Of a stretch of 13,624 bases of DNA, positions 1-7,177 are shown piece by piece. The translations under genes were made by a program, and so were the position numbers. The stretch covers positions 1 to 13,624 of the forward strand of contig JALUSH010000077.1 of the NCBI GenBank assembly GCA_027016675.1. Direction: 5' to 3'. How positions within the stretch are numbered: position 1 is the first letter of the stretch; every line of letters starts with the position of its first letter. The notes beneath the pieces are model-generated. The model had not been told where the DNA came from, did not search any database, and worked only from the letters and a program-made list of their open reading frames with translations. Origin of the DNA: Thermodesulfovibrio sp. Its GTDB lineage: Bacteria > Nitrospirota > Thermodesulfovibrionia > Thermodesulfovibrionales > JdFR-85.

Positions 1-2
1 GA

Positions 3-923
3 CTTAAAGGCTTAAGGCTGTTTGATGACTGGGCATATTTTATAAAAGACTCTGAAAGCGATATATTACATCTATTGACAACATCCAAAAAAAGACTCAA
101 TCTTGATATCAAGATACTTTCAGGAGAGGGGATTGCAGGAAAATCAATCAAGTATGAAAGACAGATTGTTATTAATTCAGTAAAGAACCTTAATGGCCTT
201 AAGGGAGAAAAACCTATGCACGAAAGACTGAAAAGCACCAGCATATTTGCAATCCCCCTGATGGTAAAGGACTCAAAGATAGGTGTTCTTGAACTAATAA
301 AAAGAGACAGGAATGTCTTTTCTACAAAAGATATCAATATACTAACCAAGATTGCCCGACATATCGCCATTGCCATTGAGAATGTTCTACTCCATCAAAG
401 GATGGAAGAACTTGCCATAACGGATGACCTTACAAAGATCTTTAATACAAGATACCTGCACAGGACACTTGAGATAGAGATACAGCGGTGTAAGAGATAC
501 AACACCTCTGTTTCCTTGATCTTTATGGATCTTGATCATTTCAAGGATGTAAACGACAAACATGGTCATCTTGTGGGCAGCAAGGTTCTTGTTGAGGTAG
601 CACAATTGATACTTACTAAGATCCGTTCCCTTGATATTGTGGCAAGATACGGAGGGGATGAATTTGTAATTGTATTGCCTCAAACCTCCTCCAAATACGC
701 CACCCAGATAGCAGAAAGACTGAGAAAACATATTGCTGAGACAGTCTTTCTCAAGAAAGAAGGCTACAACATCAGACTGACAGCAAGCTTCGGGGTTGCC
801 TCCTATCCTGATACTGCCACATCAAAAGAGGAGCTGTTACGACTTGCTGATGAGGCCATGTATAAAGTAAAATATCAATCCAAGAATGGTGTATATGCTA
901 TAATTAGTCATGGCACTTTTTAA
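3..923 (+). CDS. GAF-GGDEF diguanylate cyclase, 5'-truncated by window edge
   Basis: The reading frame is open from the first bases of the window, so the true start lies upstream; the first in-frame start-like codon (TTG at 75) falls inside the GAF domain. The visible protein has a partial GAF domain (about residues 1-125, ending in an IAIAIENV helix) and then a GGDEF domain. The catalytic GGDEF motif is intact (codons from 651), and an RSLD tetrapeptide (624-635) sits five residues before it, matching the RxxD product-inhibition I-site. The family condenses two GTP into c-di-GMP; the GAF domain would sense a small ligand. The region upstream of GAF is unseen, so further sensor or receiver domains may exist. 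The gene overlaps the downstream mglA-like start by 14 bp, implying coupled translation. The fold and active motif are very secure; the signal sensed is unknown. Confidence 0.93.
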   Translation, partial: LKGLRLFDDWAYFIKDSESDILHLLTTSKKRLNLDIKILSGEGIAGKSIKYERQIVINSVKNLNGLKGEKPMHERLKSTSIFAIPLMVKDSKIGVLELIKRDRNVFSTKDINILTKIARHIAIAIENVLLHQRMEELAITDDLTKIFNTRYLHRTLEIEIQRCKRYNTSVSLIFMDLDHFKDVNDKHGHLVGSKVLVEVAQLILTKIRSLDIVARYGGDEFVIVLPQTSSKYATQIAERLRKHIAETVFLKKEGYNIRLTASFGVASYPDTATSKEELLRLADEAMYKVKYQSKNGVYAIISHGTF

Positions 924-1866
924 TTATGCAACCAAGGAAATAACCCTGAAGATTGTCTATTATGGCCCTGGCCTCAGTGGTAAGACCACGAATCTGCAGC
1001 GGCTCCATTCCATACTTGACCCCTCAAGAAGGGGGAAACTACTATCCCTCTCCACAGAAGCAGACAGAACCCTCTTTTTTGATTTCATGCCTGTGGAGTT
1101 GGGCAAGATAAAGGACTTCTCCATCAGGTTTCAATTATACACCGTACCAGGACAGGTCAGATACAATGCCACAAGAAGGCTTGTATTAAAAGGGGCTGAT
1201 GCCATTGTGTTTGTGGCTGACTCCCAGAAAGAGATGTTGGAGGAAAACATAGAGAGCCTTAAAAACATGCGCGAAAACCTTATAGCCAACAACCTTAACC
1301 CTGATGATATTCCACTGGTAATTCAGTATAACAAGAGGGACCTGCCAAATATCCTTCCTGTCCATGAACTGAATGACCATCTTAATCCAGATAGAGTACC
1401 CTATTTTGAATCTGTAGCAGTAGAAGGTAAAGGGGTGAGAGAGACCTTTGAGACAATAACAAGGCTTCTGCTAAAACATATCTCTCAGAAGCATAAGATT
1501 GACATAAAAAGGGTGGAGCCTGCTGAAAGACCTGCTCTGGAAAAGGAACCCCGGAAGGTTATGGAAACCAAAGAAGAAAGAAAAACACCTGAGAGGATAG
1601 CAGAGCCTGCTTTTTCGACCGCAGAGAAACAGACCAGAACCGATATCCTTACAGAGATAAGGGACTATCTTGTTGAATTAAGATCCAGCAACAATGCCAA
1701 TGAACTTAAAGAGAGTATCAATAAACTGTTTGAATCTATTGATGCACTTAACAGGACTATATCTGAGCATATATCCAGAGAGGATGAACTGCTGAATCTC
1801 CTGAAAGAGATAAAATCCTCCATTGATGAGGCACGAAGGAAAAAGAAATGGTTGCTTTTTAATTAA
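910..1866 (+). CDS. mglA: MglA-family small GTPase with C-terminal coiled-coil extension
   Basis: A 318-residue Ras-like GTPase of the MglA family, which marks the cell pole and controls gliding or twitching motility and polarity. It shows the P-loop GPGLSGKTT (19-27), the MglA-type TVPGQ switch II (78-82) in place of DxxG, and NKRD (141-144). ADRT places Arg53 and PGQ places Gln82, the positions used for GTP hydrolysis in Myxococcus MglA. Typical MglA is about 195 residues. Here about 120 residues are added: a charged linker rich in Glu, Lys and Pro (about 200-240), then heptad-like helices (about 245-308) ending in a basic KKKWLLFN tail. No strong Shine-Dalgarno site precedes the ATG, which lies inside the end of the GGDEF gene, so coupling is likely. 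No MglB is visible. The GTPase assignment is firm; the role of the tail is unknown. Confidence 0.92.
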   Translation: MALFNYATKEITLKIVYYGPGLSGKTTNLQRLHSILDPSRRGKLLSLSTEADRTLFFDFMPVELGKIKDFSIRFQLYTVPGQVRYNATRRLVLKGADAIVFVADSQKEMLEENIESLKNMRENLIANNLNPDDIPLVIQYNKRDLPNILPVHELNDHLNPDRVPYFESVAVEGKGVRETFETITRLLLKHISQKHKIDIKRVEPAERPALEKEPRKVMETKEERKTPERIAEPAFSTAEKQTRTDILTEIRDYLVELRSSNNANELKESINKLFESIDALNRTISEHISREDELLNLLKEIKSSIDEARRKKKWLLFN

Positions 1867-3389
1867 ATCCGCTCAAGGGTGCTTAACAGTGCCTCTGCCT
1901 TCCTTAAACTTTCAAAATATTCCCTTTCAGGATCAGAGTCTGCAACAATACCTGCTCCTGCCTGCACATAGCTTACAGAGTTCTTTATAACCATTGTCCT
2001 GATAATGATATTAAGGTCCATATCGCCACTAAATGAGATATACCCGAATGAACCTGTATAGGGTCCTCTTGTAACAGGCTCTAATTCGTCTATTATCTCC
2101 ATGCACCTCACCTTTGGAACACCTGTAATTGTGCCACCAGGGAAAACAGCCCTTATGAGGCTCATAGCATCCCTGCCCTCTGTAAGCCTGCCCTGCACAT
2201 TGGAAACAATATGAATTACGTGGGAGTAGTCCTCAGTAATCATCAGCTCATCAACCTCTACAGTACCATAATCACAGACCTTTCCCAGATCATTTCGCTC
2301 CAGGTCTATTAGCATTATATGCTCTGCACGTTCCTTTTCATTCAGAAGGAGGTCTGCCCTCATCCTTTCATCGAACTCATGGGAAATTCCCCTTGGACGT
2401 GTTCCTGCAATAGGCCGTGTCTGTGCAATCCTGTCTGAAAGCTTGATCAGTCTCTCTGGAGAAGAACTTACAAGCTGATAATCTCCAAAATCAGCAAAAA
2501 AGGAAAAAGGAGAAGGATTTATAGAACGCAGGATCCTGTATAACTCCCATACAGGGGTATTGCCAATATGGGCAGAAAGTCTCTGGGAAAGATTGGCCTG
2601 GAATATATCGCCAGCGCGTATATACTCCTTTGCACGTCTCACCATCTCCATGTACTGAGACTGCTTCATCTCATGTTCTATCACAATTCGCTTTTTCTTA
2701 TCAGGTATAGTGCAAGTCATCTCTGAGGGAACTCCTGTATAGAGTTCCACCATACTTTGAAGTCTTTCTTCTGCCTCCTCATAAAAAATCGTGAGATTAT
2801 CCTTCAGTAAAGGTGCGTCACTGAGTGAGGTATAACCAAGTTCGATACATCTTGCACCAGGACACACTATTGCATAGGCACTGTGCTCTTTATGATCAAA
2901 GGCAAAGAGCTGATCCACTATATAAAAATGTGCATCAGGTATGTTGAGATCGTCCTGGGTGGTTTTAGGTAAACGCTCAATGTAGTGAACAAAATCATAG
3001 CTTAGTAGTCCTATTGCACCACCCTGAAAGGGTGGAAGATGGGAAGCTTTCTTTTGTGGATAGGCATTGAGTATCTCCCTTAATCTTGTTAATGGTCTTA
3101 CACTGGATATGGACCTTCTTTCATCTTTGACAATCTCCACAAGCTGATCCTTTGCAATCATCTCAAGGAAAGGATTGAATGTAATAAAGGAGTAACGCGC
3201 TATTTTGTCAGGCCCCTTGATGCTTTCAAGCAGTACAGCAGCCCTGCCTCTCACAGCTTCGAATACAGTTGCTGGAGACTTGAAAGGCAACTCACAGTAA
3301 AGGGGTGGGATCAATGGCTTTTCATTACTACACAGGGCATTGAATTCCCTTTTCGATGGAAATGCAGAGTATTTCGAGGTGGTCTTCAT
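1863..3389 (-). CDS. pabB: Chorismate-utilising synthase component I, PabB/TrpE family
   Basis: A 508-residue member of the anthranilate synthase component I / aminodeoxychorismate synthase component I family, using chorismate plus ammonia from a glutamine amidotransferase partner. The full domain is present: LLES (53-56), GGAIGLLSYD (123-132), NPSPFSFF (291-298), SSSPERL (308-314), PIAGTRPRG (326-334), DLERNDLG (362-369) and GGTITGVPK (418-426). TrpE versus PabB is ambiguous. The SSSPER segment and the YTGSFGYISFSGDMDLN stretch resemble PabB, whereas PIAGT has Ala where classical PabB has the Lys of PIKGT, which resembles TrpE. It begins in a TGATG overlap with the pyrF stop, so the two are co-transcribed. 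Its stop interlocks with that of the convergent mglA-like gene. No glutaminase subunit or other trp/pab gene is in view. Confidence 0.88.
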   Translation of the reverse strand: MKTTSKYSAFPSKREFNALCSNEKPLIPPLYCELPFKSPATVFEAVRGRAAVLLESIKGPDKIARYSFITFNPFLEMIAKDQLVEIVKDERRSISSVRPLTRLREILNAYPQKKASHLPPFQGGAIGLLSYDFVHYIERLPKTTQDDLNIPDAHFYIVDQLFAFDHKEHSAYAIVCPGARCIELGYTSLSDAPLLKDNLTIFYEEAEERLQSMVELYTGVPSEMTCTIPDKKKRIVIEHEMKQSQYMEMVRRAKEYIRAGDIFQANLSQRLSAHIGNTPVWELYRILRSINPSPFSFFADFGDYQLVSSSPERLIKLSDRIAQTRPIAGTRPRGISHEFDERMRADLLLNEKERAEHIMLIDLERNDLGKVCDYGTVEVDELMITEDYSHVIHIVSNVQGRLTEGRDAMSLIRAVFPGGTITGVPKVRCMEIIDELEPVTRGPYTGSFGYISFSGDMDLNIIIRTMVIKNSVSYVQAGAGIVADSDPEREYFESLRKAEALLSTLERI

Positions 3390-4129
3390 CAGGCAGAAAG
3401 TATCTCCAGGGAGATAAGCTCTATTGCCTTCTCAGGTTCCCTGTGCCCGAGGACTGCCCTGCCCACCACTATATAATCCGCACCATAATGTATGGCCTCA
3501 GAAGGCGTCATGGTCCTCTTCTGATCATCAGGAGGTGTCCAGGTAGGTCTTATTCCTGGTGCAACTATGATAAAGTTTTTACCCACATTGTTTCTTACAA
3601 CCGACACCTCATGCCCAGAAGCCACAACCCCGTCAAGGCCAGCCCTGTAAGCCATTGAGGCAAGATGTTTTACATGGGTACGTATGCTGTGTTGATAACC
3701 CATCTCCTTTTTAAACTCCTCCTGGGAGATGCTTGTAAGTACAGTCACAGCAAGTATCTTTGGCCTGGGGATATCCTCCTTCAGTGCCACCTCCACCACA
3801 GTATCCCTTGTCCTTTTCATCATTTCTATACCACCAGAGGCATGCACATTAAACATATAAACACCCAGTCTCGTAACTACTGCTGCTGCCCGTGAGACGG
3901 TATTGGGAATATCATGAAACTTCAGGTCAAGAAAGACCCTTTTCCCTCTGTCATTGATTTTTCTTACAATCTCGGGGCCTGCAGTGGTAAATAACTCAAG
4001 CCCCACCTTGAAGGTATTCACCCATTCACTGAACCTGTCAACAAGTTCAAGGGCATATCCAGGGTCGTTTACATCAAGGGCAAGTATTATCCTGTCCTTT
4101 ACTGGCAAAATACCTCCATACTTTTTCAT
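3389..4129 (-). CDS. pyrF: Orotidine 5'-phosphate decarboxylase
   Basis: Catalyses OMP to UMP, the last step of de novo pyrimidine synthesis. The family signature is complete: LALD (Asp19), FKVGLEL (Lys41), FLDLKFHDIPNT with the Asp68-Lys70-Asp73 catalytic set, APGIRP near the phosphate loop and VVGRAV near the C-terminus. The length (246) fits short bacterial PyrF. The start is uncertain. The ATG at 4129 has no visible ribosome site, whereas a GGAGG lies just before an in-frame TTG at 4108, which would give MPVKDRIILALDV and fit the usual family start, although the 4-nt spacing is tight. The gene leads a two-gene unit with the TrpE/PabB-family synthase (TGATG overlap). Palindromic element copy 1 lies directly upstream, between this gene and dcd. 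Confidence 0.95.
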   Translation of the reverse strand: MKKYGGILPVKDRIILALDVNDPGYALELVDRFSEWVNTFKVGLELFTTAGPEIVRKINDRGKRVFLDLKFHDIPNTVSRAAAVVTRLGVYMFNVHASGGIEMMKRTRDTVVEVALKEDIPRPKILAVTVLTSISQEEFKKEMGYQHSIRTHVKHLASMAYRAGLDGVVASGHEVSVVRNNVGKNFIIVAPGIRPTWTPPDDQKRTMTPSEAIHYGADYIVVGRAVLGHREPEKAIELISLEILSA

Positions 4130-4184
4130 ATCAATGGTAACATCAACTCAGATCCAGCTGAAAGAATAACAAATAGTAGCAGAA

Positions 4185-4318
4185 AGTAGTGATATGGTAG
4201 AGTCTGAACGGTTTTGAATTTTGCATAAGATTTGCCCGGAGGCAAATCGCAAAATTCCCTCGGAGTCAGGCAGGAGGCCTGACGAGAATGATGTATAAGG
4301 CTCTACCATATCACTACT
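4185..4318. repeat. Palindromic mobile-like element, copy 1
   Basis: A 134-bp element bounded by perfect 18-bp terminal inverted repeats (AGTAGTGATATGGTAGAG at 4185-4202, complement at 4301-4318). Inside are two further palindromes. The first is a compound hairpin at 4216-4257: a 9-bp outer stem (GAATTTTGC/GCAAAATTC), a 4-nt one-sided bulge ATAA, and an 8-bp inner stem (GATTTGCC/GGCAAATC) with loop CGGA. The second is a 7-bp stem (GTCAGGC/GCCTGAC) at 4265-4283. A second copy lies in inverted orientation at 7178-7334 with a near-identical core. The open frame that crosses it on the minus strand is not maintained between copies. It resembles a non-autonomous (MITE-like) or REP/BIME-like element; no transposase is visible. 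Confidence 0.85.
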
Positions 4319-4390
4319 ATATAACTTTATCACTGGATCAGGATTCAATAAGTTATTGTAACATGCTATCAGTATCGCCACCTGGCCTTA

Positions 4391-4408
4391 TTCACCACCT
4401 CTGCGTGC
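4391..4408 (+). repeat. Short partial copy of the dispersed CACCACCTCTGC repeat
   Basis: TTCACCACCTCTGCGTGC differs at one base from the first part of the longer repeats at 6633-6689 and 8544-8600. The AT-rich second half seen in the other copies is absent here and is replaced by a short tandem motif (two ATCGCTCAA units at about 4409 and 4430). It lies between the dcd stop and palindromic element copy 1. At 18 bp this may be a decayed copy; taken alone it would be weak, but the match and the intergenic position agree with the other two. Confidence 0.45.
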
Positions 4409-4447
4409 ATCGCTCAATTTTTAAGAATCGCTCAAATTAGTTATAAA

Positions 4448-4996
4448 TCAAATCTTTGGAAGGGTGATTCCCTTCTGTGCCTGATATTTCCCTGTCTTGT
4501 CTTTATAGGATATCTGGCATACCTCTTCTGATGAAAGAAAGATCAACTGTGCAATCCCTTCATTTGCGTATATCTTCGCTGGAAGTGGAGTGGTATTGGA
4601 TATCTCAATGGTTACATGCCCTTCCCACTCAGGCTCAAGGGGGGTAACATTCACAACAATGCCACATCGAGCATAGGTTGACTTGCCAAGACATATAACA
4701 AGTACATCACGGGGAATTCTGAAATACTCCACTGATCTTGCAAGGGCAAAGGAGTTGGGAGGGATTATACACTCTGCCCCCTTGAAATCCACAAGGCTTT
4801 GCAGGTCAAAGGATTTTGGATCAACAATGGTGGCATTCACATTTGTAAATATCTTGAACTCATCAGATACTCTCATATCATAACCATAGGAACTGACACC
4901 ATAGGAGATCACCCCTTTCCTTACCTGGTTCTCATTGAAAGGCTCTATCATACCCTCCTTCGCCATCTCCCTTATCCACCTATCATTTTTTACCAC
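4448..4996 (-). CDS. dcd: dCTP deaminase
   Basis: A 182-residue enzyme of the Dcd/dUTPase superfamily that deaminates dCTP to dUTP for thymidylate synthesis. The active-site block GKSTYARCG places Ser106 and Arg110. The TPLEPEWEGHVTIEISN segment supplies Glu131, and ANEGIAQL is the family's C-terminal substrate-binding strand. The length fits the standard homotrimeric enzyme. The start is GTG at 4996, supported by an AGAGGAGG ribosome site at 5004-5011 with 7-nt spacing. Some relatives form dUMP directly (bifunctional Dcd-Dut); sequence reading cannot exclude this. It runs in the same direction as the upstream amidohydrolase, 167 bp away, and no clear terminator was found between them. The palindromic element lies beyond its 3' end. 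Confidence 0.96.
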   Translation of the reverse strand: MVKNDRWIREMAKEGMIEPFNENQVRKGVISYGVSSYGYDMRVSDEFKIFTNVNATIVDPKSFDLQSLVDFKGAECIIPPNSFALARSVEYFRIPRDVLVICLGKSTYARCGIVVNVTPLEPEWEGHVTIEISNTTPLPAKIYANEGIAQLIFLSSEEVCQISYKDKTGKYQAQKGITLPKI

Positions 4997-5163
4997 AGTG
5001 AATCCTCCTCTATCTCTGAAAATACTTTATGAACCATCTATCAGTCAGTAGATATTACCTGCTATATTATCTCAAATCCAGATAGAATAAAGAAACCAAT
5101 CCCATGCTTAAACCTTATAGATGGATTCGGATATTTTTTGTTTTATTTATTAACCTCAGAGAG

Positions 5164-6483
5164 CTATATCTTTCTGATCTTATGCGCCCACTGGTTTGCT
5201 TTATAAAATATCTCCTCCATATCAAGGTTTACTGCATCACCACCATTCAGAACAACCCTTCCATTCACTATCACGGTCTCCACATCAGATGATTTAGCAG
5301 AGTATACAATATGAGAGTAAATATCGTAAAGGGGAGTCAGATGGGGGCTCTTCAGGTTTATTAAAACAAGGTCAGCAAGTTTTCCAGCCTCAATGCTTCC
5401 AACTTTATCACCAAGCCCCAGTGCCTGGGCACCCCATTTCGTAGCCATTAATAGTGCCTCACGGGCAGATAGAACTGTGGGGTCACCTGAGACAGCCTTA
5501 TGGAGTTTGGCAGCAGTGGACATCTCACTCATGAGATCAAGGTCATTATTGCTTGCAGCGCCATCAGTGCCAAAGGTAACCCTTACACCCTTCTGGAGCA
5601 TCTCTGTAACAGGTGCAATCCCTGAGGATAGTTTAAGATTGCTCTCAAGACAGTGCGAGATGCTCACACCCCTTTGTGCCAGTATATCGATTTCTTCCTC
5701 TGTGAGCCACACACAATGTGCTGCCAGCACCCTGCTGTTTAAGAGTCCATGGGAATCAAGGTGCTTAACAGGAGTGTTCCCGTAACGTTTACTGATCTCT
5801 TCAACCTCCCACTGTGTTTCACTCAGATGGGTATGCACTGTAACATCGTATTTCTCAGCAAGCTCCATAGCCCTTTTATATGTTTCAGGAGAGCATGTAT
5901 ATGGTGCATGGGGGGCAATGGCCGGAACTATCAGTTCATCCCCTGAGTATCTTTTTATAAACCCCTCAGCCTTTTCAAAATACTCACTACTTGTACTGGC
6001 AGCAACAGTAGGAAAATCAAGAATACCTGTGCCAAGCACTGCCCTTATTCCTGCCTTTTTTATAGCCTTTGCAGAGGCATCCTCAAAGAAATACATATCA
6101 TTAAAAAGAGTGATTCCAGCCCTGATCATCTCAAGACAGGCAAGCTCTGTGGCATCATAAACAAACTCATCGCCAAGGTATTTTTGCTCTGCTGGCCATA
6201 TGTGACCTTCAAGCCAGTCCTTAAGGGGCAGGTCATCAGCAAGTCCCCTGAAATAGACCATTGCAGCATGGGTATGGGTGTTTACAAACCCGGGAATAAC
6301 AGCATACCTGTTACCGCCTAAAACCCTCTGGGCCTCGTATTTATTAATAATGGTATCCTCCCTGCCTATCTCAACAATTCTGGCATCTTTTATAACAACA
6401 GCACCATTAGTTACAGGCTCTTCTGCGTCAGTCATTGTGAGGATATACTCACCCTTTACAATAATGTCCACCTTCTCTTTCAT
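5164..6483 (-). CDS. mtaD: MTA/SAH deaminase-like amidohydrolase
   Basis: A 439-residue TIM-barrel amidohydrolase of the Trz/Atz subgroup that includes 5-methylthioadenosine/S-adenosylhomocysteine deaminase. Metal and catalytic positions are present: NTHTH (His70, His72), the VHTHLSE motif (His219, Glu222), AAHC (His256) and GTDGAAS (Asp307). The N-terminal VIPGFVN strand and the C-terminal KLADLVLINL segment complete the composite beta domain. The family releases ammonia from adenosine-type nucleosides and feeds methionine/SAM salvage by inosine-type products. The ATG at 6483 follows an AAGGAGG at 6494-6500 with 10-nt spacing. Substrate assignment within the family is by resemblance: related members act on triazines, guanine or other pyrimidines, but the overall pattern fits MtaD best. 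Confidence 0.9.
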   Translation of the reverse strand: MKEKVDIIVKGEYILTMTDAEEPVTNGAVVIKDARIVEIGREDTIINKYEAQRVLGGNRYAVIPGFVNTHTHAAMVYFRGLADDLPLKDWLEGHIWPAEQKYLGDEFVYDATELACLEMIRAGITLFNDMYFFEDASAKAIKKAGIRAVLGTGILDFPTVAASTSSEYFEKAEGFIKRYSGDELIVPAIAPHAPYTCSPETYKRAMELAEKYDVTVHTHLSETQWEVEEISKRYGNTPVKHLDSHGLLNSRVLAAHCVWLTEEEIDILAQRGVSISHCLESNLKLSSGIAPVTEMLQKGVRVTFGTDGAASNNDLDLMSEMSTAAKLHKAVSGDPTVLSAREALLMATKWGAQALGLGDKVGSIEAGKLADLVLINLKSPHLTPLYDIYSHIVYSAKSSDVETVIVNGRVVLNGGDAVNLDMEEIFYKANQWAHKIRKI

Positions 6484-6632
6484 ACTGCATAAACCTCCTT
6501 TATAATAATCCTATATTTTAACAGACCAATTTGACTTTTTACACTATCAGGAGTACCAGCAGGAGTTCCCCCAATCTAAAAAACAGATAAAACTTTTAGA
6601 CATAACTTACATAGCGTGCCCTTACCATAGTC

Positions 6633-6689
6633 CTTCACCACCTCTGCCTGCAAAAACTAAATCTGAAAACTATTTTTATCTTAGACAGG
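6633..6689 (+). repeat. 57-bp dispersed intergenic repeat, copy B
   Basis: The segment begins CTTCACCACCTCTGCCTGC, has an 11-nt variable spacer, then CTGAAAACTATTTTTATC and ends GACAGG. The same arrangement with identical spacing occurs at 8544-8600; I count 49 of 57 identical positions. The two conserved blocks are perfect while the spacer diverges. It lies upstream of the CULT gene and ends 11 bp before a TATAAT box, so it may contribute to that promoter. No transposase or stable shared hairpin explains it. Confidence 0.75.
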
Positions 6690-6700
6690 CATGATTGAGC

Positions 6701-6706
6701 TATAAT
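6701..6706 (+). promoter_or_regulatory. Putative -10 box of the CULT gene
   Basis: A perfect TATAAT lies 31 bp before the preferred ATG (6737) and 16 bp before its Shine-Dalgarno site. Transcription would begin near 6713, which agrees with the short start. The best -35 candidates (TTAGAC at 6681, ATCTTA at 6678) are poor or wrongly spaced, so the promoter may be weak or activator-dependent. Confidence 0.45.
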
Positions 6707-6736
6707 ATGATTATACAGATTGGAAGAGGCTTTTTC

Positions 6737-7141
6737 ATGACAGAGATGTTTCTTAGAAAAACAAAAACAGAACAGGACATCAAGATTGAAAGACAGGATA
6801 GTCCTGCACCAACTCTATCTGATGAATCATATATCCTTTGCAGAGTCTGTGGGAATCATATAACCTCTGTTGAGAATATCATCTCTGTTCAGGGAAGTCA
6901 TAGACATACATTTACCAATCCTGCAGGACTGGTATTCGAGATAGGCTGTTTTTCCTCAGCTGATGGATGTCTTGTATCAGGCATCCCCACAATGGAGTTC
7001 ACATGGTTTTCAGGCTACAGGTGGAATTATGCCCATTGTGCCCAATGTCTCACTCATCTGGGGTGGTTTTATCAAAACAAAGAGACTTCATTTTTTGGTC
7101 TGATTCTTGATAGACTGATAGAAACAACGACAACACATTAG
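6737..7141 (+). CDS. Single-domain CULT (cereblon-like) zinc protein
   Basis: About 134 residues. From about residue 34 of the preferred start it matches the CULT domain, the thalidomide-binding fold of eukaryotic cereblon, which is also found as single-domain bacterial proteins such as MsCI4 of Magnetospirillum. Zinc cysteines occur as two CxxC pairs (ILCRVCG and AHCAQC). The aromatic cage is intact: Trp in FTWFSGY, Trp six residues later in YRW, then Trp and Tyr in LGWFY; the spacings (6, 14 and 2) equal those I recall for MsCI4. HTFTNPAG, FEIGCFS and FFGLILDRL are further family blocks. The ATG at 6737 is preferred because GGAAGAGG (6722-6729) sits 7 nt before it; an upstream in-frame TTG at 6695 and ATG at 6707 lack a ribosome site and overlap the -10 box. 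The family binds cyclic imides; its bacterial role is unknown. It stands alone between two repeat elements. Confidence 0.88.
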   Translation: MTEMFLRKTKTEQDIKIERQDSPAPTLSDESYILCRVCGNHITSVENIISVQGSHRHTFTNPAGLVFEIGCFSSADGCLVSGIPTMEFTWFSGYRWNYAHCAQCLTHLGWFYQNKETSFFGLILDRLIETTTTH

Positions 7142-7177
7142 TTATCCAGAGCCAGTAATAACGTTCATAGCAATAGT

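Noticed and set aside
4148..4381. Minus-strand ORF of 77 codons across element copy 1
   Set aside because: It and the plus-strand ORF at 7178-7384 both begin MVExYTSFS because they cross the same repeat. After the hairpin loop the two copies are in different frames (loop lengths differ by 2 nt), so no protein sequence is maintained. Treated as a shadow of the repeat.
6509..6694. 61-codon open frame upstream of the CULT gene, running through repeat B
   Set aside because: It has no start codon or ribosome site, overlaps the amidohydrolase leader on the other strand, and the same frame in repeat C has a stop. Probably chance or very old debris.
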